This document shows, piece after piece, positions 1 through 6,797 of a DNA stretch of 64,000 nucleotides (its first letter is position 1; every line of letters begins with the position of its first letter). Below the pieces are notes generated by a model. It ran no database searches. It was not told the DNA's origin and saw only the letters and a list, made by a program, of their open reading frames with translations. Position numbers and translations under genes: made by a program. This stretch comes from Lacticaseibacillus porcinae (GTDB taxonomy: Bacteria; Bacillota; Bacilli; Lactobacillales; Lactobacillaceae): NCBI RefSeq assembly GCF_003946305.1, contig NZ_RHNS01000011.1:16656-80655 (forward strand). Direction: 5' to 3'.

Positions 1-132
1 GAGCAGTTTTGCATGATCGGCCGCAGAAGTTTTGATGTCGATGCCTTGAAGGTCACCTTTGAGCGCCTTAGCTGTTTTATCTGCGCCATTTAGTAAAAGT
101 TCGACATCAATTTTGACAGTGCCATCAGCCAT
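1..132 (-). CDS. Phage tail tape measure protein, N-terminal fragment
   Basis: Only the first 44 codons lie in the window; the frame runs open to the left edge. It starts at an ATG 4 nt after the stop of the Gp15-like gene. The visible N-terminus (MADGTVKIDVELLLNGADKT) has the look of a tail-length tape measure start, and its place directly after the tail chaperone genes is where siphophages of Gram-positive bacteria keep this gene. The protein would set tail length and form a helical core in the tail tube. The assignment rests mainly on gene order. Confidence 0.7.
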   Translation of the reverse strand, partial: MADGTVKIDVELLLNGADKTAKALKGDLQGIDIKTSAADHAKLL

Positions 133-136
133 CTAA

Positions 137-778
137 TCACCCCTTCTGAGCTTTGAGTTGTTGAGCAAGATATTTCATGCGCTGAATGCGATCCATGCCA
201 GCAGTTGCCTGTTCAAACGTTGGTTCTTCAGCCTGCTGATCATCATTCAGTGCGTACAGAGTCTTCATTTTTTCAAGGTAAGTTTTGCGTTCTGGATCGG
301 CGTCATCAGGTATCTTGAGCGTTCGATATGCGGTTGCCTGACGGAATGGCGTATTTTCACCAAGACCGTCCAGAAGTGCATTAAAAAACGCCCAAGATAG
401 CTTCTTTTGCTCTCGGACGTTCGTTAAATCAATATTGTATTGTTGGAGAAAGCTAGCCGCGATTCGACCAGCATCGACATCAAAGTCGAACACTTTTTCA
501 TGTGACTTGAACAACTTGGCAGCCAGTGCGTGCTCTTTTAGATCCACGCGCTCCGTCATAATTTTCTGAAGTAGTTGCTGCCGTTGATCAGGTGCCTTAG
601 GCATATCGTCTCTGACAAGTAGAAGAAGTGCCAAGCGAACTCGCTCGTCTTCCGAAAGGCCGTCATCTTGTAATACCTTAAACAAAGTGATGACGCGAGT
701 ATAGCTGAGATTTAGACGGTAACGATAACCATTGAAGTCAATGGTTTCGTTGCTATTTGTCGGAATCACTGGCGTCAC
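137..778 (-). CDS. Gp15-family phage protein, probable tail assembly chaperone
   Basis: 213 residues, opening with a GTG. It resembles the Gp15 family of A118-like phages: an N-terminal segment with FNGYRYRLNLSYTRVITLFK, a helical middle, and a C-terminus FEQATAGMDRIQRMKYLAQQ. It lies between the tail-tube/chaperone genes and the tape measure, the place of the gpG/gpT tail assembly chaperones of siphophages. It overlaps the upstream gene by 26 nt with only a weak Shine-Dalgarno, so translation is probably coupled or frameshifted. Role inferred from family and order. Confidence 0.75.
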   Translation of the reverse strand: MTPVIPTNSNETIDFNGYRYRLNLSYTRVITLFKVLQDDGLSEDERVRLALLLLVRDDMPKAPDQRQQLLQKIMTERVDLKEHALAAKLFKSHEKVFDFDVDAGRIAASFLQQYNIDLTNVREQKKLSWAFFNALLDGLGENTPFRQATAYRTLKIPDDADPERKTYLEKMKTLYALNDDQQAEEPTFEQATAGMDRIQRMKYLAQQLKAQKG

Positions 779-1289
779 CGCCTTCTAGGATTGCATTTTG
801 TCGCTCGATTGATTTTGCGTATTCTTCCATGTAGTCAGTCACGTCATTTTCGTTGTTGAGTTTCGTCATGACAATCGCGATCACCTTGTTCACCGCGATG
901 ATGTTTTCACCACAAATGTGATAAACGCGATCACCAGCACCTTCGCCGAACAGCACATCAACGAATGGGAGATACTGCGCGTTTGCAATCTCCTCAGCCT
1001 TGTCAGCTGCATGTTTGAATTTGCGATCATAGTCGTTACTGATAGCAGATTCGCGCTTCTTAGCTGCCGAGTCACTCAAATTGGTCTTGATGTTCGATAG
1101 CTTTTCGGCCAACTCACGTTCCATTGCGGCGATATGCTGGTTATTCAAAAGCTCGGCCTGTGCGATTACGCGATACTTCTCATTGATTCGTGCGCGGCTT
1201 TTGTCTGCCAGCGACAACTTGAAGATGTTGCCTCCAAGGTCGAACTCAATTTCTGATTTCGGTACTTCGATTTTAATAGGTTCACTCAT
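753..1289 (-). CDS. Phage tail assembly chaperone-like protein
   Basis: 178 residues with a clear GTGAGGAGA ribosome site before the ATG. The protein begins with a beta-rich segment (IEFDLGGNIFKLSLADKSRA) followed by charged helices. Small proteins of this type sit between the tail tube gene and Gp15 in A118-like siphophages and are taken as the gpG-like tail assembly chaperone that coats the tape measure before tube polymerisation. The 26-nt overlap with the next gene is offset by +1, so a fused product would need a +1 or -2 shift. Confidence 0.6.
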   Translation of the reverse strand: MSEPIKIEVPKSEIEFDLGGNIFKLSLADKSRARINEKYRVIAQAELLNNQHIAAMERELAEKLSNIKTNLSDSAAKKRESAISNDYDRKFKHAADKAEEIANAQYLPFVDVLFGEGAGDRVYHICGENIIAVNKVIAIVMTKLNNENDVTDYMEEYAKSIERQNAILEGGDASDSDK

Positions 1290-1361
1290 TGTGCAGTCTC
1301 CTCACTTTTTGTGTAGTGAAATGATCGCCGGCAGTTTGACCCGACCGACGACCTTGTGATA

Positions 1362-1433
1362 CTAGCCTACTGTAATTTGCGCGCCGTCCGCTGTAGGCGT
1401 TGCTTTAAGACTGGCGGGCGCTGTTATTCCCCC
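1362..1433 (-). other. Putative -1 frameshift extension of the tail tube protein
   Basis: In the -1 frame after the G5 run at 1429-1433 the reading frame is open to a TAG at 1362 and encodes GITAPASLKATPTADGAQ followed by ITVG. A GCGCC/GGCGC stem can form just downstream. The peptide matches that in the -1 frame after the capsid gene at 13 of 19 aligned residues, and most codon differences are synonymous, so the frame is probably translated. No separate start codon or ribosome site serves this segment. Confidence 0.65.
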
Positions 1434-2035
1434 GACGCCGCACCTTTTACGGTTGCGGTCGTGCTCAAAATAACCGCGTTAACACTTGGAGTTTCAGTGA
1501 GCACCGTTGCCAAGCCTTCCGCATCTTCAGTGTTGTTCGCATCAAGAATCTTAGGAGTGGCAGTGTACGTTGCAGTAGCTTTGAAGCTACCGGGATCAGT
1601 AGCAGAACCACCCTTGTCGGTAATATCGGACCAAGTAACAATCCCAGTCGTAGAACGGATAAGTTGTAACTTACCGTCTTCGTCCATGATGTACTGGTTT
1701 TCACGCAACCACTTGTTACGAGCGGAACCCGTCTTGGTCGCCAATCCAGCAACCATATCTTGGGCCGGATCACCGTACGAACGATCACCAGAAAAGTCAA
1801 CAGAACGAGTAGACCCGGTAACCGTCGTCTTTTCTTGACCACCAGTGTTGTAGTAAGCCTTTGAGTTCTTCTTATCATCTTGTTTTGGTTCGACTGAGTC
1901 GATACCATCACCGATGTACATAACATCAGTCGGAACTGTGTTGTCTGCATTTGCAGTACCGGTGAAGTATTCACTTAGGAAGTTTTCATCAATATTGCCA
2001 TGAGTAAGCAACTTATCAGCAGTTGTAGTAGCCAT
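1424..2035 (-). CDS. Major tail tube protein, frame-0 form
   Basis: 203 residues, preceded by AAGGAGGTAGCTAA. The sequence fits phage tail tube proteins of lactic acid bacterial siphophages: an N-terminal MATTTADKLLTHGN, a GGQEKTTVTGSTRSVDFSGDRSYG stretch in two parts, and a Thr/Ala-rich C-terminus. It would polymerise into the hollow tube of a non-contractile tail. The frame-0 product ends in ASGE at position 1424. Just before the stop is a run of five G residues (1429-1433), where a -1 shift would add about 23 residues and end at 1362. Such -1 shifts are known for head and tail genes of Lactobacillus phage A2. Confidence 0.8.
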   Translation of the reverse strand: MATTTADKLLTHGNIDENFLSEYFTGTANADNTVPTDVMYIGDGIDSVEPKQDDKKNSKAYYNTGGQEKTTVTGSTRSVDFSGDRSYGDPAQDMVAGLATKTGSARNKWLRENQYIMDEDGKLQLIRSTTGIVTWSDITDKGGSATDPGSFKATATYTATPKILDANNTEDAEGLATVLTETPSVNAVILSTTATVKGAASGE

Positions 2036-2053
2036 TTAGCTACCTCCTTATTT

Positions 2054-2470
2054 TTAATTGATCACTGCAGTAACTTTAAAACTTGCCGCGTAGATGGAAT
2101 AAGTGACGCCGTCATCTTCGACTGCGTCCCGATAAGCCGGACTGTTTGTCATGCTTGCCGAAATAAACTCAAACGAGCCATTATTTGACTTGATGTCTGC
2201 CCGCTTCGCATCTTCCATGGCCCCATTGATACGATCTAAAAGGCCAGCGGAATCGCGCCACTTCTCAAGTTTAGTCATGATTGTAAATGCAAAATCACGT
2301 TTCACTCGACCATTAAAGTAGCGCTTGACGTCTTTGGTTGGCTCCATGACATACACGACGCTAGCGCCAGAACCATCTTGACGGCCCATCTCCAATGGAG
2401 CAGGAAGCTCGACATGTGAGGAGATGTAAGCAATCACGCAGTCGTCAAGGTCTAGGGTTTGTTTATCCAT
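2054..2470 (-). CDS. Minor capsid protein 3 / tail terminator-like protein
   Basis: 138 residues. The sequence fits the Minor_capsid_3 family of Gram-positive phages, which act near the head-tail joint and are often compared with tail terminators. It shows a hydrophobic N-terminal helix, a VVYVMEPTKDVKRYFNGR segment and a beta-rich C-terminus. It lies between the Minor_capsid_2-like gene (8-nt overlap) and the tail tube gene. It would cap the tail tube and join it to the connector. Function from family and order. Confidence 0.7.
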   Translation of the reverse strand: MDKQTLDLDDCVIAYISSHVELPAPLEMGRQDGSGASVVYVMEPTKDVKRYFNGRVKRDFAFTIMTKLEKWRDSAGLLDRINGAMEDAKRADIKSNNGSFEFISASMTNSPAYRDAVEDDGVTYSIYAASFKVTAVIN

Positions 2471-2837
2471 CCAGCAACATTCCTTTCACGAGCGACTCCC
2501 AGCCTGGCATATTAGCCGACTTCGCACGTTCAATCCAATCAGCACCGGCTTGGGAGTGCTTGCCGGTGAAGTAATTGAGTGATTTACCAGTGTAGTGCTT
2601 GGGTGCGTGGCCGGCCATTGCTACACCTTTGAAGACGTAATGAGCATATACCGAAGTGTAAACGATCTGCACAGTCAGCCCTTGCGTCAAAAACGCAACA
2701 CCCGCTGCTAGATTGCCGTCACGGTAAGGGACAAACGGGTCAGCGTCCTCACGCACTTTGCTGGCTAGATCCTGCACTACTCCACGCGGTTGAATCAGCC
2801 GCTGATACCACGGCCCAAATGTCACAGTTGTCGTCAT
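2463..2837 (-). CDS. Minor capsid protein 2
   Basis: 124 residues. The ATG at 2837 forms an ATGA overlap with the upstream stop and is preferred; a GTG three codons earlier (2846) is possible. The sequence matches the Minor_capsid_2 type: RDGNLAAGVAFLTQGLTVQI, then YAHYVFKGVAMAGHAPKHYT and a C-terminal WIERAKSANMPGWESLVKGM. Such proteins lie in the head-tail completion block and resemble HK97 gp10-type neck proteins. The gene is translationally coupled to both neighbours. Confidence 0.7.
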   Translation of the reverse strand: MTTTVTFGPWYQRLIQPRGVVQDLASKVREDADPFVPYRDGNLAAGVAFLTQGLTVQIVYTSVYAHYVFKGVAMAGHAPKHYTGKSLNYFTGKHSQAGADWIERAKSANMPGWESLVKGMLLDG

Positions 2838-3196
2838 GAGAGCCACACTTCCCAGTGGTGTGGGATTGGCAAGAATGCCTTCATTGGGTTCACTTGAGTC
2901 ACCTGTCGAGGCTTACCATCCCATTCGACGGTATCGCCAAGCTTGATCGTATAACCATCAGTATTGACTGAGTTGATACGATCAATGAACACAAGATAAT
3001 TACCGGTGGTTACCATCTTGGAAGATGACCCTGCACCACCCGTGATTTGTTGCTTGTCGGCTGGTTGCACAAGTACATGCTCAAAGACGTGTCCTTTGGG
3101 TGGATCAGCATCATTGGCGAGCGTTGCGGATTGATGTTCATTGACAGTGATTGTGTCAACGAGTGCCTCCATTGGAATTGGATCCACGTCAGACAT
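2834..3196 (-). CDS. Minor capsid protein 1, putative head closure protein
   Basis: 120 residues from the ATG at 3196, which has GGAGGTG 8 nt upstream; the longer open frame to 3268 lacks such a site. The protein starts MSDVDPIPMEALVDTITV and ends with a beta-rich segment around GDTVEWDGKPRQVTQVNP, as in the Minor_capsid_1 family. It belongs to the head completion cluster after the connector gene and overlaps that gene by 8 nt. Probable role: stopper or adaptor between portal and tail. Confidence 0.7.
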   Translation of the reverse strand: MSDVDPIPMEALVDTITVNEHQSATLANDADPPKGHVFEHVLVQPADKQQITGGAGSSSKMVTTGNYLVFIDRINSVNTDGYTIKLGDTVEWDGKPRQVTQVNPMKAFLPIPHHWEVWLS

Positions 3197-3605
3197 ATTG
3201 ACCAACACCTCCATACAGCAATCCAGTTGGTCGCAAGTAACGAATGACACGGGCGTCCACAGCATCATCAGCGGCGATGGATGTATCTGAGTTTGTGGTT
3301 GGCTTGGTCACTGAGAATGAGCCAACAGTGAACGATTTAGCCCCATTATGCGATGCGGCGCGTTCATTGGCGGTCAATCCACCTTGATCAACATAGAACT
3401 CGATTTGAGCACACACAGCGTTCTTGACGCGCGCCACATCGGTCACCAGTTGCAGGTCAGCTAGTCCCCAGCGATCAAAGTAGCCATGACACAAGTCGTT
3501 GATTGCGGCTTCTGCGGCGTGTTCGTACCGATTCCACTTGCCATCTGGCACCTCAAGTCCAAAGAACTTGGTCTTATACCAAACGTCATCGACTAATGGA
3601 TCCAT
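3189..3605 (-). CDS. Putative head-tail connector protein
   Basis: 138 residues after a TTAGGAGGTAGAAC ribosome site. The helical N-terminal half (YEHAAEAAINDLCHGYFDRW) and the position right after the capsid/Ig-like genes fit the gp6-type connector that docks on the portal ring. The C-terminal part is low-complexity (SFSVTKPTTNSDTSIAADDA). Assigned by gene order and helical pattern. Confidence 0.6.
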   Translation of the reverse strand: MDPLVDDVWYKTKFFGLEVPDGKWNRYEHAAEAAINDLCHGYFDRWGLADLQLVTDVARVKNAVCAQIEFYVDQGGLTANERAASHNGAKSFTVGSFSVTKPTTNSDTSIAADDAVDARVIRYLRPTGLLYGGVGQYV

Positions 3606-3615
3606 GTTCTACCTC

Positions 3616-3873
3616 CTAACCGGCAGTGGTGCCGTCGCCAGTTGGAGTCGTCGCTTCAGTCGAAGCTGGTGGAGTTTGTGCCGCTGGAACATTAAACGCC
3701 GGAACGTCGACCTTGTCGGAGTAGTTAGTTCCGTCAGTCAATGCGCCTTGATAATCGCCGGCGGCAACGGCAGTACCAGCAGCCAGTCCGGTGATCGTGG
3801 CGCTTTTATCGTCAGCACCAGTAAAAGCGGGCTTGTCCTCGCCCTTCTTAAAAATCACAAGCTTGTTAGCCAT
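3616..3873 (-). CDS. Small Ig-like/fibronectin-like virion protein
   Basis: 85 residues with a strong AAGGAGGCCAACA site. A beta-rich domain with SATITGLAAGTAVAAGDYQG and YSDKVDVPAFNVPA resembles Ig-like decoration domains carried on lactic phage head and tail proteins. The last residues (PPASTEATTPTGDGTTAG) resemble the peptides that -1 shifting would add to the capsid and tail proteins. It begins 14 nt after the frameshift stop of the capsid gene and may be a separate capsid decoration protein. Exact role unknown. Confidence 0.55.
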   Translation of the reverse strand: MANKLVIFKKGEDKPAFTGADDKSATITGLAAGTAVAAGDYQGALTDGTNYSDKVDVPAFNVPAAQTPPASTEATTPTGDGTTAG

Positions 3874-3886
3874 TGTTGGCCTCCTT

Positions 3887-3955
3887 TCAGCCTACAGTTA
3901 CGTTCGCACCATCTGCAGTAGGCTCAGCGTTAAGCGCTGATGGCGCGTCTATTTT
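3887..3955 (-). other. Putative -1 frameshift extension of the major capsid protein
   Basis: The capsid frame ends TCA AAA TAG. Slipping back one base on the A run (3952-3955) opens a frame that encodes IDAPSALNAEPTADGANVT plus VG and stops at 3887. A perfect 6-bp stem-loop, TCAGCG with CGCTGA (3924-3940), lies about 9 nt downstream of the slip site, a usual spacing for -1 shifting. The encoded peptide parallels the tail extension. Confidence 0.7.
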
Positions 3956-4959
3956 GACGCTGTACCCGTGTCGCCAGTGCCAGCATCGGCTGGGTCGCTG
4001 TCAGGGTTCAAGATGCTATGCTTAACAACTTTGCGACGTGCAGGCTTCTTGTTTGCAACGCCCTTGCCATCAGATGGCACAACAGCAGCAACAGATTCGT
4101 CACGCAGAACCATGAAGGCTGGGGAGAATGTTGCCTTGATTGCAACCATGTCGCTTTCAGCAAGATTGATTGGTTTGTCGTTTTCGTCAACAACAGTCGT
4201 GAGAGTAGCTTCAGTCAAGATGCTGTATTCGATGGCGTCCAAGATGCCGTAGTAAACATCATCCCAGTTTGCAACGAACTCATTAGCTTTCGTCTTGTCC
4301 CAGGAACCCTTTGGAGTCCACGCAATTGGTAATCCAAGCAAATCGGCTGGAGTATTATCGTGCGCACTGGTAAAGATTGGCAGGCCTTGTTCGTCCTTGG
4401 TGCTCCGGTACTTACGACGTTGAGAACGTGGTGCGGCAATCCCGTTGGCATCAAGGTCGTTATCTTCCAAGAATTCCATTGCGCCGGAAACATCTTCGTA
4501 CTTGTTTGCAGTCTCAACAACCGATTGCTTTGCTAATAAGGCGGAACCAATCAGAGATTGTGGGTAAGGTGAACCCGTGCCGAACATAGCAGCCTGGTCA
4601 AACTTCTTGTAGAATGCTTCAGCAATTTCTGGCTTCATCAATTCGAAGAAGTTCGTCACACTGTGCTTCAAGTTTTCCTTAGAAGTAGGAATGATCACAG
4701 CCATCTTATGTGCTTCGATCGTGCCCTTCATCCAAGTTGGCTTGCTGGTTTGAATTTTTTCGCCTTCACCGACCCAGTAGGCACCGACGCCGGACATGAA
4801 CGTAAATTCTTCTACAGGCTTGGTCATCACGCGGGCCTTGGCCAACTTCATGATTGCAGAACCGGTTTTAACATCAGTAATGATGTCAGTTCCTAACTTG
4901 GTTGGAATATACCCGTTCATCGCGTCCTGCATCGTGGTTGTATCAGGATTAAATGTCAT
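3949..4959 (-). CDS. Major capsid protein, HK97-like
   Basis: 336 residues after AAAGGAGACTTAAATA. Sequence features typical of HK97-fold capsids: VMTKPVEEFTFMSGVGAYWV, EAHKMAVIIPTSKENLKHSV, a helical FFELMKPEIAEAFYKKFD, and a beta-rich C-terminal part. It follows the scaffold gene and precedes the connectors. The tail of the protein is Lys/Asp-rich and ends GTGDTGTASK. A minority product about 22 residues longer is predicted from a -1 shift at the stop. Lactobacillus phage A2 makes a long capsid form in this way. Confidence 0.9.
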   Translation of the reverse strand: MTFNPDTTTMQDAMNGYIPTKLGTDIITDVKTGSAIMKLAKARVMTKPVEEFTFMSGVGAYWVGEGEKIQTSKPTWMKGTIEAHKMAVIIPTSKENLKHSVTNFFELMKPEIAEAFYKKFDQAAMFGTGSPYPQSLIGSALLAKQSVVETANKYEDVSGAMEFLEDNDLDANGIAAPRSQRRKYRSTKDEQGLPIFTSAHDNTPADLLGLPIAWTPKGSWDKTKANEFVANWDDVYYGILDAIEYSILTEATLTTVVDENDKPINLAESDMVAIKATFSPAFMVLRDESVAAVVPSDGKGVANKKPARRKVVKHSILNPDSDPADAGTGDTGTASK

Positions 4960-4973
4960 TATTTAAGTCTCCT

Positions 4974-5600
4974 TTAGTGAATGATTCGGAACTTATTCAG
5001 TTCCTTAACTTGTGCCAAAATGTCATTCTTTTCGGCGGTGCCACTGCCAGTAGCATTGTCATCATCGACGGCTGTGCCATCCGGGTTGGTGGCCGCTTCG
5101 CCGCCCTTAAATGCTGGGTTGCGAGTGAGCACGCCTTTTAGAGCATCTTCAATGGTTTTCGCACCATCACGCTTGGAAGCCAAGTCAGCACGAGCCAAGG
5201 CCAAAGCATCATCGATATGATCTTCAGAAACTCCTTGCTTATATGCGGCCAATTGAGCCTCAGCGTTGTCAGCACGGGTAGCTTGTGTGGTAGCGTTCTT
5301 GTTTGCCTTTTCGAGGTTGGCTTGAGCGTTCTCGAGGTCGGTGTGGTTGGCAGCGTCAGCATCTGCTTTGGCCTTGATGATGGCCTGCAGGTCTTCCATG
5401 CTACCAACGCCTAAATCCTTCAAGAAACCGGCCTTTACGTCATCAGCTGTTGGTGTTGCTGGTGGGTCTACTGGTGGAGTGCCGCCGGCCTGTCCTGCGC
5501 CCTGATCAACGCCGGCGGAACCAGCAGGGGCACCGCTGCCATTGCCTTGGCCAGCACCGGCATCAGGCGCAAACATAATTAGATGTCGCTTTCGAAACAT
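4974..5600 (-). CDS. Capsid assembly scaffold protein
   Basis: 208 residues with a GGGGGAGAAAAA site before the ATG. The N-terminal 60 residues are Gly/Ala/Pro-rich, followed by a long predicted coiled coil (KADADAANHTDLENAQANLE and onward) and an acidic C-terminal part ending in a short basic helix. This layout and the position between the MuF-like gene and the capsid gene are those of a scaffold (DUF4355/GP20-like) protein that directs procapsid assembly and then leaves. Confidence 0.8.
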   Translation of the reverse strand: MFRKRHLIMFAPDAGAGQGNGSGAPAGSAGVDQGAGQAGGTPPVDPPATPTADDVKAGFLKDLGVGSMEDLQAIIKAKADADAANHTDLENAQANLEKANKNATTQATRADNAEAQLAAYKQGVSEDHIDDALALARADLASKRDGAKTIEDALKGVLTRNPAFKGGEAATNPDGTAVDDDNATGSGTAEKNDILAQVKELNKFRIIH

Positions 5601-5666
5601 TTTTTCTCCCCCTTTTGGGTATAAAAATAGAACAGTTTTTGATTGGTCATGCTCAGGACCGGGTAG

Positions 5667-6797
5667 CTACAAGATATTCTTTTCACGGTCGTACTGACGA
5701 ACAAGCTCGTCTGGGTGATCACGCACTAACATGCGCACGCGTGCCTGCCTGGCTCTCACTGCACGGTTAGCCATGTCGATAGCCTTCTGGTCTCCGAAAG
5801 CTTTGGCAGCCACCAGTGACCGTTTAGCGGCGCGCACATCACGCTCATAACGGCGTTGGGTCTGGGTCAATTGATACTGTTCGTTATTGCTTTTGGGGTC
5901 AAGGGTATCAACATCCGGCACATCGTAACCAGGCACATAGGTCATCACGTAATGGTGACAATTGATACCGCACAAGCCGCCGGCACTGCCAAAATTCGTC
6001 GCTTCGTTGAGGTCAGGATATTCACTGAGGTTGATGTCAGACACACTGTACACGTTGCCTTGATACTGCAAGTGTGTTGGCCTACAGCCAGCGTGACTGC
6101 TGACCTTGACCAGTCCAGTGTAGTCACGGGAACGCTGAATGGTGACATCGTTGGTAACTGACTGCACCTGTGTCTGGATTACCATTCGCAGGTATGTATC
6201 AGGATGCCAACGACGGCCAGCACTATCGACCAATGCAGGAACACCAGCTTTGGCCCATTGTTCAGAAGCCTTGGCCAACGCCTCACGTGGTGTACTTCCG
6301 TTCTTGATTGCAAGCGTCGCATCGTTAACGATTGACTTGAACACTTTGGCTGCATGCTTTGGCATGTTCTTCTTGGCTAAACCCAAGTAATGATCAGCTT
6401 CGGCTTGGCCACGTTGGACAATCTTGTTAACTGCTTGCGACTCAGCAAGTGAATGTGGAGTGCGAACAAGACCCTTATCAATCAACGATTGCATCCTAGC
6501 TTCATTGCTAGCTTGCGCCAGCAGCGGAACGGATTGGACTGCTTTGTCAGTGGACTTAATGATTTGATTGAACGACGAATTGCCTTGCCTGCGCACATAT
6601 TTCAGTACGTCATCGGCGTGTTGAACCAACTCTTGTCGCCAGTCGTCAGCATCCAAGTTCTCGTCGTCGCTGTGATCACGGTTAGCTTCCGCATCAGCGA
6701 GCACCTTAACGACATAGGCCCAAGCCAAGTCTTCAAGATCGCCTGCAGTTTGTTCATGCGGCTGAGAGATATTATCAAGGTCATCCGGCGTCAGCAT
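5667..6797 (-). CDS. Minor head protein, phage_min_cap2 / MuF-like
   Basis: 376 residues from the ATG at 6797, which has AGGTGA a few bases upstream; an ATG at 6812 is an alternative. The C-terminal half contains RWHPDTYLRMVIQTQVQSVT, then SSHAGCRPTHLQYQGNVYSV and GLCGINCHHYVMTYVPG, the Cys/His pattern of the phage minor capsid protein 2 (SPP1 gp7-related) family. Such proteins bind the portal and are packaged inside heads. The gene overlaps the portal 3' end by 17 nt. Confidence 0.85.
   Translation of the reverse strand: MLTPDDLDNISQPHEQTAGDLEDLAWAYVVKVLADAEANRDHSDDENLDADDWRQELVQHADDVLKYVRRQGNSSFNQIIKSTDKAVQSVPLLAQASNEARMQSLIDKGLVRTPHSLAESQAVNKIVQRGQAEADHYLGLAKKNMPKHAAKVFKSIVNDATLAIKNGSTPREALAKASEQWAKAGVPALVDSAGRRWHPDTYLRMVIQTQVQSVTNDVTIQRSRDYTGLVKVSSHAGCRPTHLQYQGNVYSVSDINLSEYPDLNEATNFGSAGGLCGINCHHYVMTYVPGYDVPDVDTLDPKSNNEQYQLTQTQRRYERDVRAAKRSLVAAKAFGDQKAIDMANRAVRARQARVRMLVRDHPDELVRQYDREKNIL

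Noticed and set aside
1356..1838. 160-codon plus-strand frame over the tail tube gene
   Set aside because: It mirrors the tail gene, has no ribosome site and no recognisable domain.
4018..4332. Long plus-strand open frames opposite the capsid gene
   Set aside because: No ribosome sites, and they lie wholly within a well-supported capsid gene; read as shadows.
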